A program made the position numbers and the translations under genes. From an uncultured Marinicella sp. (GTDB taxonomy: Bacteria; Pseudomonadota; Gammaproteobacteria; Xanthomonadales; Marinicellaceae), in assembly GCA_947502595.1 (NCBI GenBank), contig CANNAM010000014.1, positions 1-64,000 on the forward strand: DNA of 64,000 nucleotides, given 5' to 3'. A model generated the notes under the pieces. It was given only the letters and a program-made list of their open reading frames with translations, searched no databases and had not been told where the DNA came from. Positions 14,001 to 21,400 of the stretch are shown here, one piece after another; position 1 is the stretch's first letter, and every line of letters begins with the position of its first letter.

Positions 14001-15619
14001 TGGTGAATAACAGTGCTTTTGATGACACCGATATTTTGGTGCAAACCGATGTCAGTATCAGCAAAATTGGCCCAGCAAATGCCATAGCAGGCGAGGTCAT
14101 TGAATACCAATTGGTACTGTCGAATGCTGGACCCAGCGATGCATTGGGTGTGGTGGTTAATGACATCATTCCAACAGCGTTATTGAACCCAACATGGAGC
14201 TGCACCACCAGTGGGCGCTCCAGCTGTGATAACAGCAGTGGTTCAGGAAACATCAATGAAAGTGTGGATGTCAGCATAGATGGCGAAGTGATCATTGTGG
14301 TGAATGCCATGATTGATCCTGCCTTCTACGGTGACATCACCAATCAAGTGTCAACAGTGGTATTTGAGTTTGGCTTCAACACCGATACCGATTTAAGTAA
14401 CAACAGCGATGATGTCACTACACAGGTAACACAGGTGGCTGACTTGGGTGTAGTTAAATCCAATGCCAGCAACGAAGTGGTTGCCGGCGAAATGACCAGC
14501 TACCTGATTACAGTCAGCAACGCAGGTCCGAGTGATGGTAACTCTGTGGTGGTGGATATGATGCCTGCTGGTTTAGAGCAAGTAAGCTGGCAATGTACAT
14601 CGGATCCTGGTTCAAGTTGTTCTGCCATGGGTCAAGGTGACATCAATGACGCGGTTTATGTGGGGGTTAACTCGCAATTGGTTTATCAAGTCGATGGACT
14701 GGTTTCCTCAGCAGCAACAGGCCAATTAAGTAACGAAGCAATGGTGGATCCAGTGGCACCTGTGATTGATCCCGACTTAATGAATAACTTGTCGACCGAT
14801 ACCGATGATGTGGTTCAAATTGCTGATCTGGCTGTGACTTTGGAAGACCTTATTGATCCTTATGATCCAGCCAGTCCACTTGACTTACCTTTTAAATTAG
14901 AGGTGGTCAATATGGGCCCATCAGACGCTGCCAACGTACAAGTTAATTTACCTCTGCAACTTGATGTGACTGCTGATGTTGTCAACGTCTGTGAAGTTTC
15001 GGCATCTGGTGTCAATTGTGACATAGGTTATTCAGCAGCTGGTGCAGTGCATGAATTCATGGTTAATTACCGTTTGAATCCTGCTTTGACGGGTCAAATC
15101 GATAATTTAGCAGAAGCCACTTCAGATACTTTTGATCCTGATTTGAATAACAATATTGACACCACAGTAACAGATTTAATCAGTGGTATTGATGTGCGGG
15201 TGTCACAAAGTAATGGGGTTGAATACGCAGAGCCTGGACAATCACTGACCTATGAGATTGTGGTTGAAAACATTGGATCAGTTGATGCAGGTGAAGTGCG
15301 CATCGATGAGCAGTTGCCAGCCGGTCTAATCGATGCGAGTTGGTCATGTGAGGCCTTTACTGGTGCCAGTTGTGTTGCCATCAACAATTCAGCCGTAACA
15401 GGCAGTGCTGATTTGCCATCTGGTGGATTGGTGGTATTGACCCTGACGGCCACTGTAGATCCGGCATTGACTGACATGAGTCAGACACACATCAACAACA
15501 CGGTTGAAGCCGTACTGGTAACAGAAACTGATTATAATTTGTTGAATAACAGCAACACGCTTTCTACGCCGCTGGTGTTCTTTATCTTTAAAGATGGATT
15601 TGATGGAGTGGTGCCATGA
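2045..15619 (+). CDS. Giant secreted DUF11-repeat protein with inserted beta-propellers
   Basis: A 4524-residue protein starting at GTG 2045, with a Sec signal peptide (KSRGLAWVLLFLSNPLWA, cleavage near residue 26). I count about 16 DUF11-type Ig-like domains, recognised by the repeated N-x-GPSD strand and a W-[ST]-C...C pair. In plain copies the two cysteines are 7 or 8 residues apart. In four copies (cysteines 1090/1858, 1997/2377, 3052/3421, 3549/3931) that loop holds 767, 379, 368 and 381 residues of lactonase/YVTN-like beta-propeller blades (motif SPDG-x-x-x-YV). A fifth propeller (about residues 2475-2855) sits between the first strand SKTDG and the rest of another DUF11 domain. The protein ends FIFKDGFDGVVP, which resembles the C-terminus of the 752-residue protein in the same operon. 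It has no enzyme motif. A surface adhesin or scaffold is likely, by inference. Its stop overlaps the next ATG. Confidence 0.9.
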   Translation: MKKFNFILKSRGLAWVLLFLSNPLWAIDLGVTLGTSPSTFEPGSSQSNAYSVVISKPDGTGDVTGIEVTTAFTGSTDAISSLTWSCTASGASSCDSSGATTSLDSFTIDFDLSGDGNDVTIAVTSVTYSSDIFNDLDFNAEISNDGDTNDTNNSNDSVTATIGRASVTDISISVTDSQSSYTPGTAAAYSITVANAGPSDAQGVGVIDGTPLPNGLNITGWSCTPDANSSCSSAVGGPNVSLSVDLASGEEADIVVSGNYDSGATTDPLVYTIQSSITDADATDPDGATSTDTDSNKINPVSDLSISVDTAVSATTNYTPGTTETYTVVVTNSGPSDVSGVTVTDNSLTEFDSISWTCMADAGSSCVNGTGDLTTSADLESGDSVTYTVSVGYASSVITNPLEYSVTATNPNDNSGNSPVSGNKSLGLNLVSNLAVTLDDGTDKYVPGLGGTFTATVTNNGPSDAIGVTVMDSALSEISDISWTCSVTENDSSCTAGPLTSDINTIVDLVAGDSAVFTIDVNYLSSATSNPLVYQVTATNPDEVNGTSPATGTDNDDELKREVDITVTKTSKVDGLGQPGSYVPNEPFEYTIVVSNAGPSDLGAPGNGPDSAENVLTLSDVIDNSLAEHPSQCGQGGSVPCWKYCPSDSGVNGSNISPDNCDGFIDITTGFGYQMVVPMHLSAGSSSEIKVYARVTESTGSDCVLNNGINRELCNTVTAEITGVNTEHTGNISQLTSSVSNPIVIGTDLVVTKSDGLTAASPGTEISYEIVVRNDGFTDANGVTFSDVLPLYPNESAGFVPGSISWVCETEDENACCVASSTSCGLNSPVMGSGDALQTTIDLGGQSQVTYTVSATISNAATGTLSNTATATLPAGIDETDENNNSATDDDTELGAEADVAVSKTLVDASSNTVTGVTTLQYQIVVSNNGPSFASNIEVDDLLDDNEIDLATASWSCTIQGVGNCDQPGPVTASAIDTSVNLAVGSSATFALTVSTNPFSQGTVVNIVNVTPGPNAYFDPISINNSAAVEYALSGTSRLRIDNDDALNTATPGLPTNYTIRVQNEGPDNVFGATVENLFPPQLTNVEWTCSAISPIPGDLTFFQSSDQTSAGTNMLLSPDGSHIYVSSPDPDGTAPFEGRLYVFERNTIPGANYGQISFVEFLRQDENGIDGIASIQELQMSHDGAYLYALSAEPDDANAAVAAFSRNNNRLSPDYGRLTFLNAVDNEMPVAAVDMLLTTDQKQLYITGDDEIIRYARDVGTGLLSHQSTVAATVAGHMAISADGTNLYVVDEITDQIDAYNRETDDSGATFGDLSSFDSVVNVDIDAVSDMIISADGKSLYLAAKGSSNLVVISRDLASGEISHAASYDDASLAFNPTETLVGLSQLSLSPDGEHLFVSNPINADPTDGSLLVLSRNSQGLLSKDQKLSLQGMQGLSDVVVTQDGKQVLTTATDGKTLMAFDRRQPDPTFSFVEAEINLQNDPADDAGVVDGLLGAAAVVVSHDGANVYAAAIGDNAITAFVRDRSKGSTALTRGQHLSFIESYQNGQSGITGIDDINSLAISPNGDFVFAGSRDQSTLAVFERAVDGTLNFVSSYSHTANMTDGLLGISDITVNKNSQDLYVVGQFEASVAHYTISSTGHLTLVNAIANGDLGVSGLAGARTVALTPGEDHLLVGSGIDDSLVVFKRSLVNGQINFQQHLPGVGDQPMDVAVAPDGEHVYVASANDSRLTVINRNNNVASAEYGQLSINTSYVDGVNGFDRLLGLRAVVVSPDGEKVYVGAEFDAAVSVLDRDSNPNSASFGQLAVVEVQVDDVDGVNGLNQLYDLAVSRDSRHVYAVGFGDNALAAFVLGEGSSCSAQGSGNISDGVDIGSNGTLTYSVTGKIRSNAVGDIITEARIIPPANFTVDSPLDNCANPSSYANDNCDQDITALVPITDLSISKTNGQLSAIAGEPIQYEIRVSNAGPSDANTSSAEMVMVKDVLNAGFEPGSVSWTCEAVGSGALSFVDAVINEQNGVDGLLGVSSVTYAEDLAGLGPHVLATSVIDNGLLAFSVDVMNGHLTQVLPVVTAASGISLNGARDVLVIDNDVYVVSQVDDALVAFKAQNNGGLELQWVENHQFPAVSFGLNQAVSVTASAAGNHLYVTGANDDAVVIFSRNLGTGVLTYSNTVTGVNQGLNGVNAMAVSADGYSVYTSGYNDNEVGVYRRDLVSGDLTFMETLNMSGVDFNAVSAINISPDDQHVYVTSAGNHRVYAFARETSVPTSSSDYGSLTALQTIQQGVAGVGGLLMPSDVIISADGRHVYVSSEQSDAVVWFSRNMATGELVYGGIISDLVSSVNGLNGAIALAADPSGQYIYVAGSQDHGIAVLTRSADSYCPSSGTGNVASNFGLIEAGVAVDLAVNGQLIFTVNATVAADATGTLVNEARVLSCELPLADPVESCLGSDPVTNNNLAIDSDALNPTADLMISKTDGIAVYEGLTSAKQVTGDEHYLYVAAAQDNAISMFKREVNSGGADYGLLTYMGAKTNGVAGVSGLLATSDVLLSDDGQTLYAAGSGDNSVVVFSKASDGQLTFVEKHTSGVFGVTGIEGISSLFLSADGAHLYATGPLTNSLVVFAVNQTSGAEHGQLTFIQHLQNAVDGVSGLASASSVLVSQDNMHVYVTSESGHSVSLFLRNPNDVSVSFGQLSYQTTYVNGANGVAGLMGAKKMTMDSNNDYLYVLGAVDQSLAVFSRDSSTGELDFVEFKQNGTSGVVGLNLARDLVISADQQSLYVAGRGENALVRFNRNNADGTLTFAAVINDGDPLAQPGTFVDGLSGAAGLLLSNDDNHLYVVADQDHSIAVFDRDSSSALPDLGALSISDVLINGRGGVAPGSEVTYFIVASNAGPSDVEKARIVDVFPPEFENISYQCFPVNGAGCNTSVQHSNVDELVDLPVGSSVEIRATGVLRPDAQGVVSNTATVMSSTNPIFAISDPDLSNNSATDDDTVLFVASDLKVVKDNFVTESVPGDVVSYTITVSNDAVLPGNSIPADVSGVVVTDSVPEAISDVSWTCRAVPLPGLLDDGDGDPLTDAYISFTHLDQFNDMVVHVSGQLAYVVGVDASESTLLVYQRNSRSGELVEIQRVGAFDSGVDGLDGASALAISPDNQQLYVVAEVEDSITTWSIDGNTGELTFVDVLTDGLSGVNGLGGAKDVLVTADGLHVYVAGKDDNAIAIFNRNLGTGILTFNSFLAGVEGLSGIHAMVEAGDYLVVVSESNQSVATFTRSVQNGLLVAADVIQDFELPGSVLLMPRDVIVVNDLVVVASYGSDALALFSLNDENGLMGLVEVIRQGDAGISHLEGPEGLIGSPSGDQFYVASSVSEAITLMVYNGETYTPASTVYDTNLIADLDGVNQVVMNAAGTHIYGLSDELVLANVQNGSACTESGQGSLHDVADIVSMGYVEYTLTGTVLPTATGTLTNTATALMGGEGVELNPEDNTSSDTDILVPTSDLSITKDDGLLEVVAGTSLEYDISVFSAGPSAMNVMIEDLLPIFPAVQAGFESQSATWSCQTGRTLQENGVYDDNGVNGLMAGSDVFASPDGQYVYVLSGLGTLSVFEKDTSGMLSMVQLVQESDELAGGTVVGLTGAKAASMDSQGKNIYVASQTGNQILVLTRNVSTGMVDYQRTISNGQDGVFGLIGPVAIAVSPDGTGVYVAANDADAVIVFSRDESDGDLTFVERVKDGFGTIVPESNVIIEITDLVLSPDGQFLYTGADFSESVSVFSRDPLTQLLTFESVIRAGDVQGALTVPGMSGAQSMAISNNGNYLYTVVQESNALMRFKRDQADGTLRFESSLVSGGVGAGSLLSPNDVELTPNGGRLLITDPQNNMISVYDRNTVNGEVTLVDEFNLNVGEDEEVANPVAMITDGINVYVLLNQQNRLLAIRITADAECQMDSELTDTPLVPLYMSPGSGADIQIAAHVHPSARGTIHNVASVVLAPDSEDPNVVNNSAFDDTDILVQTDVSISKIGPANAIAGEVIEYQLVLSNAGPSDALGVVVNDIIPTALLNPTWSCTTSGRSSCDNSSGSGNINESVDVSIDGEVIIVVNAMIDPAFYGDITNQVSTVVFEFGFNTDTDLSNNSDDVTTQVTQVADLGVVKSNASNEVVAGEMTSYLITVSNAGPSDGNSVVVDMMPAGLEQVSWQCTSDPGSSCSAMGQGDINDAVYVGVNSQLVYQVDGLVSSAATGQLSNEAMVDPVAPVIDPDLMNNLSTDTDDVVQIADLAVTLEDLIDPYDPASPLDLPFKLEVVNMGPSDAANVQVNLPLQLDVTADVVNVCEVSASGVNCDIGYSAAGAVHEFMVNYRLNPALTGQIDNLAEATSDTFDPDLNNNIDTTVTDLISGIDVRVSQSNGVEYAEPGQSLTYEIVVENIGSVDAGEVRIDEQLPAGLIDASWSCEAFTGASCVAINNSAVTGSADLPSGGLVVLTLTATVDPALTDMSQTHINNTVEAVLVTETDYNLLNNSNTLSTPLVFFIFKDGFDGVVP
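5315..7615 (+). repeat. Double beta-propeller insert in the DUF11 loop, residues 1091-1857
   Basis: 767 residues between Cys1090 (in W-T-C) and Cys1858. The segment is made of roughly 50-residue blades with DG-x-x-x-YV and D-x-x-x-V-F-x-R motifs. Its length is almost exactly twice that of the other inserts, which suggests two tandem propellers. The flanking sequence on both sides is the two halves of one DUF11 domain. Confidence 0.75.
8036..9172 (+). repeat. Single beta-propeller insert, residues 1998-2376
   Basis: 379 residues of lactonase-like blades between Cys1997 (W-T-C) and Cys2377 (S-Y-C-P-S-S-G-T-G). The second half of the host DUF11 domain resumes directly after it. Confidence 0.75.
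9470..10610 (+). repeat. Beta-propeller insert at a different DUF11 loop, about residues 2475-2855
   Basis: About 380 residues of blades lie between a DUF11 opening strand (DLMISKTDG) and the continuation VAPGSEVTYFIVASNAGPSD. Here the insertion point is the loop after the first strand, not the cysteine loop, which in this domain keeps its normal 7-residue spacing (C-FPVNGAG-C). Boundaries are approximate. Confidence 0.65.
11201..12304 (+). repeat. Single beta-propeller insert, residues 3053-3420
   Basis: 368 residues of lactonase-like blades between Cys3052 (W-T-C) and Cys3421 (G-S-A-C-T-E-S-G). It is again threaded between the two cysteines of a DUF11 domain. Confidence 0.75.
12692..13834 (+). 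repeat. Single beta-propeller insert, residues 3550-3930
   Basis: 381 residues of lactonase-like blades between Cys3549 (W-S-C) and Cys3931 (A-E-C-Q-M-D). The DUF11 domain resumes with the usual A-x-G-x-I-x-N-x-A strand (ARGTIHNVASVV). Confidence 0.75.
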
Positions 15620-16623
15620 GTAGGGCGTTGAAAACGGGTGGTTATGTGGTGGGTTTGTTGCTGGCTGGTGTAGTCGGTTGGTATGCCTCAGGGTGGCAGT
15701 CTAAACCTGTCACAGAGTCTGACAAAGTCTATTTGGCGATGGTCAATGGTCAGGGCATAGAAAAAGAATGGTTTATTGAACAAATGAAATTACGTGGTGG
15801 CTTTAAGCCAGGGCAGTTTCAAACCACCGAGCAAAAACAAACATTGTTGGATTTCCTCATCAATGAAGAAGTTATTTATCAACAGGCACTGGCACAAGGT
15901 GTGGGTGATGATCCGGCAGTCAGTAAGGTCTATAAAAAGGCGGTCATTGACAAATTCATCACCGATACACTGAACCAAAAATTGGCCGAGGTGAAAATAG
16001 GTGATTCAGAAGTGGAGGCTTACTTCAAGCAAAATCAAGTTACTTATAACCGGCCTGCGCGCAGGCGAGCAGCCATCATTAAGGCTGAGTTTAATGAGTC
16101 AGATGATGACGGCCAAAAAGCGGAAAAATACCAACGCATTGAACAAGCATTGTCTGCAGTTGAAACAATGGGTGATACCACCAGTCATTTTGGTGAGTTG
16201 GCTAAAATCTATTCGGATGACCGAGCATCCATGTACCAAGGTGGTGTGATTGGTTGGTTCATCAATCACCCTTCAAGAAAGTACAAATGGGACGAAGCAT
16301 TAATTGATGCACTGTTTGCACTAGAGAGCCCAGGTGATGTTTCGACCATCATCACCACCGATGATGGTTATTATATTGTCCGATTGGTGTCAGCAGAAAA
16401 TGTTCAAGAGAAGTCTTTTGAGCAAGTTAAAAAGGGCATTAAAAACCAATTGGTTCAAGCCAAACGCAGGCAAGTAAAAGCCGACTTTATGGACGCTTTA
16501 ATCAATGGTGCGGAGGTGGAAATAAACAACAGCATGTTGGCCGAAATACCTGCGCTGTCACCCAAGGCCGAAGATAAAAGTAACCCACCACCGGCAATGC
16601 CTTCTATTGGAGGTGTGCAATGA
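15616..16623 (+). CDS. Membrane-anchored parvulin-type (PpiC) peptidyl-prolyl isomerase
   Basis: 335 residues. One N-terminal transmembrane anchor (residues 8-26, GGYVVGLLLAGVVGWYASG) would place the rest in the periplasm. Residues about 40-135 form a helical SurA/PpiD-like chaperone region (LLDFLINEEVIYQQAL). Residues about 145-265 look like a PpiC rotamase domain (FGELAKIYSDD, GGVIGWF, ALFALESPGDVS, DGYYIVRL). The tail is Pro/Ser-rich. Such proteins catalyse prolyl cis-trans isomerisation and help exported proteins fold. The ATG overlaps the stop of the giant DUF11 gene (ATGA at 15616-15619), and its own stop overlaps the next gene. It is therefore probably a dedicated folding factor for the giant proteins of this operon. 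The rotamase assignment is good; the client assignment is inference. Confidence 0.85.
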   Translation: MSRALKTGGYVVGLLLAGVVGWYASGWQSKPVTESDKVYLAMVNGQGIEKEWFIEQMKLRGGFKPGQFQTTEQKQTLLDFLINEEVIYQQALAQGVGDDPAVSKVYKKAVIDKFITDTLNQKLAEVKIGDSEVEAYFKQNQVTYNRPARRRAAIIKAEFNESDDDGQKAEKYQRIEQALSAVETMGDTTSHFGELAKIYSDDRASMYQGGVIGWFINHPSRKYKWDEALIDALFALESPGDVSTIITTDDGYYIVRLVSAENVQEKSFEQVKKGIKNQLVQAKRRQVKADFMDALINGAEVEINNSMLAEIPALSPKAEDKSNPPPAMPSIGGVQ

Positions 16624-18428
16624 ATACTCAAACAATGACCGCTCAACTAAACAAGAACACTGGAGTTCAGAACATGAAGAATAAGCTTAATTTCATTATG
16701 CTGATGGCGCTGAGCCTGGGTTGGATGTCTACAGCCTTTGCTGCAGTAGCCACCATGCAACAAACATTTGATTTAAAGCCTGGCTGGAATGCCATATATG
16801 TGGAGTTAGAGCCGACAGAAAATCGCATAGAAAATATATTTTCAGGTATTCCAGTGCGCAGTGTATGGCGCTGGATACCTGGCAAGTTGGGTAAGGACTT
16901 TATTCAAGATCCAGCTGAAGGTTTGTTGTCATTGGACGGTTGGTTTGGTTACTTTCCTGAGCCTAGACCCGAGGCCTTTTTAACCAATTTATACACCTTG
17001 TCTGCCAATACTGCATATTTGGTGTACTTGGATGACAATCAAAATCGAAGTTTCAACTTAACTGGGCAACCAGTTTATTCAGCCATCAATTGGAGAACCA
17101 ATGGATTTACGCTGACAGGATTGCCTGTTAACCCAGGTTCAGAGCCCAGTTTTGCTGATTATTTTTCATTGTCGACCCAGCATGCCAATCAACCCATATA
17201 TAAACTCAACGCAGCAGGGGTATGGGAGCAAATCACAAATTTAAGCAGTACAGTTATCAAGTCTGGAGAAGCTTATTGGGTTTATACCGATGGCATTTCA
17301 AACTACCCTGGCTTAATTGATGTCAAACTACAACAAGGTGAAAGTTTAGAGTATCGAACTATATTTACTGAGATGAATTTTATGCTCAGTAACACCAGTG
17401 ATGTGACCAATTTTGTTCGTTTGGATCGGGTGGGAGGCAACAACATGCCGATGAAATTCCTCAATGTTGATCCTGAGTCTGGAGAAGAAGCTTGGCCAGA
17501 TTTACCCAATAGTCGGGTCATTGAATTGCGCCCTGGTGAAGATGTGGTCGTCAGCTTGGCTGTGGATCGAGGTAATTTCAGTGAAGAGCGCATGGAGCAA
17601 ATTTTCAGCATCAGCAATGAACAAGGTGTCAGGCACTTGATTCATGCTGGCGCTTCAACCATTCAACCATTGTCTTTACCCACTCGAGGCATGTTAAAGC
17701 GTGGTATCACTCAAGCACCAGCATCTAATGCAGGTTTGTGGGCCGGTAGTGTTCAGGTCAAAGGAGTCAGTGAAGCACAAAACAGCGGGGTTGAACCTTT
17801 GCCAGTAGGCAAACCTTTTGCTTTTAGGGTGCTGATTCATATTGACGCCACCGGCACCGCACGGTTGTTAAAAAATGTGGTGCAGATGTGGCAAGAAGGC
17901 AGTTATACACCCAGTGCCACCAATCCTGATTACCTTGAAGTGGATGTGCCAGGCAATTATGTATTATTGACGGATGATTCTTTGATTCCAAACTATTCAG
18001 GGGTTACCGTCAGGAGTGGTCAGTCTGCCGGCATACGCTTCAGTACCATTGGATATGACTTCAATGGCAATGACGTAGAAATGTCGGGTGAGTTTGCTGT
18101 TGGCAATTCATTGAGTGTCAGTTTATTGGTGGATTCTGATTTGCCGACCAACCCTTTTTATCATAAATACCATCCCGATCATGACAATTTGGATGCGCAG
18201 TTTTTAAATTATAAGCAGGAGGCTTTCCAAGTCACCAGAGAAATGCAGTTCTTATTCAGTCAACACAACCCCAACTACCCGGATGTTCAAGACCCGCCTG
18301 GTTGGGGTTATCAGGATATGGGCGGGGTGTTTCGTGAATCCATTTCTGGGTTACATAAAAACACCATTTTCATCGAAGGTGAATTTCGACTTCAACGAGT
18401 TGCAGCAACTGCTGTGCTGAACCAATAA
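16620..18428 (+). CDS. Secreted protein of the giant operon, unknown function
   Basis: 602 residues from ATG 16620, which overlaps the preceding stop (ATGA) and has a strong GGAGG site six bases upstream. An internal ATG at 16674, with GGAG eight bases before it, would give a 584-residue form starting directly with the signal peptide (LNFIMLMALSLGWMSTAFA). From 16620 the signal peptide has an unusually long n-region of 18 residues. The mature part has many aromatic and Gly residues (LKPGWNAIYVELEP; PTENRIENIFSGIPV; RSVWRWIPGK) and looks all-beta. The sequence TRGMLKRGITQAPASNAGLW around the middle may open a second domain. I recognise no family. Its place between a foldase and the 2.8-kiloresidue protein suggests a subunit of the same secreted assembly. 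Confidence 0.75.
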   Translation: MNTQTMTAQLNKNTGVQNMKNKLNFIMLMALSLGWMSTAFAAVATMQQTFDLKPGWNAIYVELEPTENRIENIFSGIPVRSVWRWIPGKLGKDFIQDPAEGLLSLDGWFGYFPEPRPEAFLTNLYTLSANTAYLVYLDDNQNRSFNLTGQPVYSAINWRTNGFTLTGLPVNPGSEPSFADYFSLSTQHANQPIYKLNAAGVWEQITNLSSTVIKSGEAYWVYTDGISNYPGLIDVKLQQGESLEYRTIFTEMNFMLSNTSDVTNFVRLDRVGGNNMPMKFLNVDPESGEEAWPDLPNSRVIELRPGEDVVVSLAVDRGNFSEERMEQIFSISNEQGVRHLIHAGASTIQPLSLPTRGMLKRGITQAPASNAGLWAGSVQVKGVSEAQNSGVEPLPVGKPFAFRVLIHIDATGTARLLKNVVQMWQEGSYTPSATNPDYLEVDVPGNYVLLTDDSLIPNYSGVTVRSGQSAGIRFSTIGYDFNGNDVEMSGEFAVGNSLSVSLLVDSDLPTNPFYHKYHPDHDNLDAQFLNYKQEAFQVTREMQFLFSQHNPNYPDVQDPPGWGYQDMGGVFRESISGLHKNTIFIEGEFRLQRVAATAVLNQ

Positions 18429-18438
18429 GGAGTTGGCT

Positions 18439-21400
18439 GTGATTAATACAATAAATAAACTTAACGGTAGAATTAACATGAAAGCATTTTTCTTAACCGG
18501 CATTCTGATGTACTCCACACTGGGTTGGGCGGCTTGGCCAACAGGTGTTGGTGGACCCAGTGATGAAACCGTCGTTGATTCAGTGACCTCTATGACTGGG
18601 CACACTTTTGTTCTCGGTCAATTCCAAGGGACAGCTGTATTTGATGGTATAGAACTTAACAGCCAAGGCTTGAATGATATTTACATTCTTAAGTTAAACA
18701 GTGGCGGAACTGTTGAGTGGGCACTGCGAGCAGGCGGACCGTCAGATGACTTGCCCAAAAGTATCACAACAGATGCTGCAGGTAATGTATACATTGTAGG
18801 CGCTCATTATGGTGTTAGTCGATTTGGTAGTGATGATTTGGTTGCCAGCGATGGAGTAAAAAATGGTTTTTTGGCAAAAATAAACTCAGCAGGCAGCTGG
18901 CTTTGGACCAAAGAAATTGGTAAAGCAGGTTATGAGAGTGACGTCATTGATGTTAAGTCGGTTGAAGGTGACAGTGGGGTTATACCCCCAGTAGAAGGAT
19001 CAGTTTTTATAACTGGTTATTTCAGACAGCAGATTGATATAGCGAATCACCAGTCTTTTAATTCTGGCTTGGGCAGTGAAAGTTCCGAGCTGCTGGTTGT
19101 TCGGTTTCAACAAGACGGCGATTTCGTTTGGGCCCAGCACAGAAACCAAAGCCGCGCTGAATTCCCAACGGCTATGGATGTAAGTGATGAAGGAGTGTTG
19201 TATATCACAGGTAATACCACCGGGGTTGTGGATCTCTACAATGAAGATTTTGAGGGTATCAGTGGTGACATAAGAGGGTATGGTTGGAGAAGTAACTGGA
19301 ACCCCACTGCTTGTCCGAACCCTGGGGTCAGTGGTTGGGCAGGGCAAAGACATTATGGTGTGCGCGCACATAACAAGCCGGGTAATAGCAGCAAGGACAT
19401 GTACATGGGGGGAACGCCCTCCAATGAAGGAACTTCTAGCTATTTGAATGGTTTGGCCTTGGTCAGTCCAAAATTCAACTTGGGTCAGGGTGGTAATGTA
19501 ACCATTTCTTTCGATGTCATTGAAGGCCGATCTCCCTTTTCAGAGCCGCCAGATCAAGGTGAAAATTTGTCTGTTTACTTGGTCCCAGGTAATTACAACC
19601 CACCTGGTGGCACTACATTATATGACGGTCACCCTTATCCATTATTGGGGGATGTGGATGGCAATACGGCCAGTGTTTGGAAGGGTGGTGACAGCAGAAC
19701 CAATGGCACTTATACTTACACAATCCCCGGTAACTATTACGGCTCAGGGGCTAAACTGATGTTTGTTAAAAACGTCAGTTCAGGTTCTTGTTATGATGCT
19801 TGGCATGTGGATAACCTGATTGTTTCTGGTTCAGCACCTGCTGAAAACTTTGTGTTTGAGGTGGTCAACACCAATGCAAGCACGCCAACATTTAATGCAG
19901 CAAAATCAATCTCCAGCGCCATCAGCATCAGCGACATGGTGTTCGACAATGTCAGGGACAGTGTCATCATCTCAGGAACCAATAACTCCGATGGCACAGC
20001 ATTTTGTGACTCAAACAGCATGCCATCTGGCAGCATCTTAGCCAGTTATGGTTCAGATTTAGCCTGTGATTGGGTTAAACACCCGAACACAGCATCTGCA
20101 TCTGTTGGTACAGGTGTGACTGTGGATAACGATGGCAATATATACCAAACAGGCTACTTTAAGGACGCGATGACTTTCCCTGTTGATAAGCAGTGTATTC
20201 CAAATACTGGCCTTGATCCGGTCGATGAAACAATCTATTCAGCCAGTGAGTTTGATGATGTATTTATGGTGTCATTCAATCAAAATGGCGTGGCATGTTG
20301 GTTGACAGGTGGTGATTATTACGATGAAACAGATGGTTATCCAGCCATTATGGGTGACATCGAAACAGAAAAAGGTGTTTCCATCACCACCGATGGCATC
20401 GGCAGCTTAATTATTGCCGGTCAAATGGAATCCAGCATAGTTTTAGGTTTGGATAACCGCGTTGATGGTCAAGGTGGAACAGATGTATTTATCACCAATT
20501 GGGGTTTAGATGGTCGACCTTTTCAGGTTGAGTCTTGGCCCGTAGGTGTGGCTTTGGTGCCACCTCCTAATGCCGTGGTGAGTGAACTGACTGCAGTGCC
20601 GGAATTTTTCAGAGACGGTGAAGTGGTTAATGCTTTACAAGATAAACTGTTCTATTGGCAAGGTCCAATTGGGCAAGAAGGCAGTGCCAACTACCGAGAA
20701 GCACAGCTAATTCCATTGCGTCCTTTTGGTGAAATAGAAGTCCACTGGCGAATTTCTGCAGATGCCACCAATCCCAATCGAGTCATCACCTCAGGGGTGG
20801 CGAACTGGCCTGGTCAACAATGTGATAACTTGACGTTGACTTCAGAATGTTATCAATTGCACGCAGCAGGTGCGCCTGTTGAAATTGAACCTGCTTCAGG
20901 CGAGTACCTGTTTTTTGATTTGGCTTATGGCAGCGGTGATGCCATCGTTAATAACAAAGTGTTCAATAACAACTTGTCTGGTTTCTCAACCTTGGTTTAC
21001 CTTAAAGGGCCATCGCCAGATGTAACCTTATACCCAATTGTGATTGAGGTGGTGAGGTCAGTTCCTTTTAATACATTGAGTAATTTTGATGACAATGTGG
21101 CGTGGGAAATTGGTAAAAAAGTAACCGACGATTACCACAATGAAGTGGGTCGCACAGGTTATGTATTAAATGAATTGGCTTATTATGACGGCACGGGCAT
21201 CAGTTCAGCTTACAATCGCTCGGCAAGAACAGGGCAAATTTTACCGGTCAATAGAATTGTTTCTTCGCGACCACAGGATGTAGGCAGAGAGTTATCAGTG
21301 GCTTGGTACCATAACAACAGTCGAGGCGTGTATTGGCCAGACCGTGCTGTTCGGTACGACCCACAATGGCCTTTCGATCCTGATAAGATCATCATTGCCA

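Noticed and set aside
2026-15477. Many antisense frames of 60 to 130 codons inside the giant DUF11 gene
   Set aside because: They are shadows of a long repetitive coding frame: they match no family, have no ribosome-binding sites and repeat with the DUF11 and propeller modules.
2500-15500. Recurrent short sequences that might suggest a CRISPR array or DNA repeats
   Set aside because: The repetition is at protein level (GPSD, SPDG, YV motifs) with varied codons and spacing of hundreds of bases. There are no exact direct repeats with uniform spacers.
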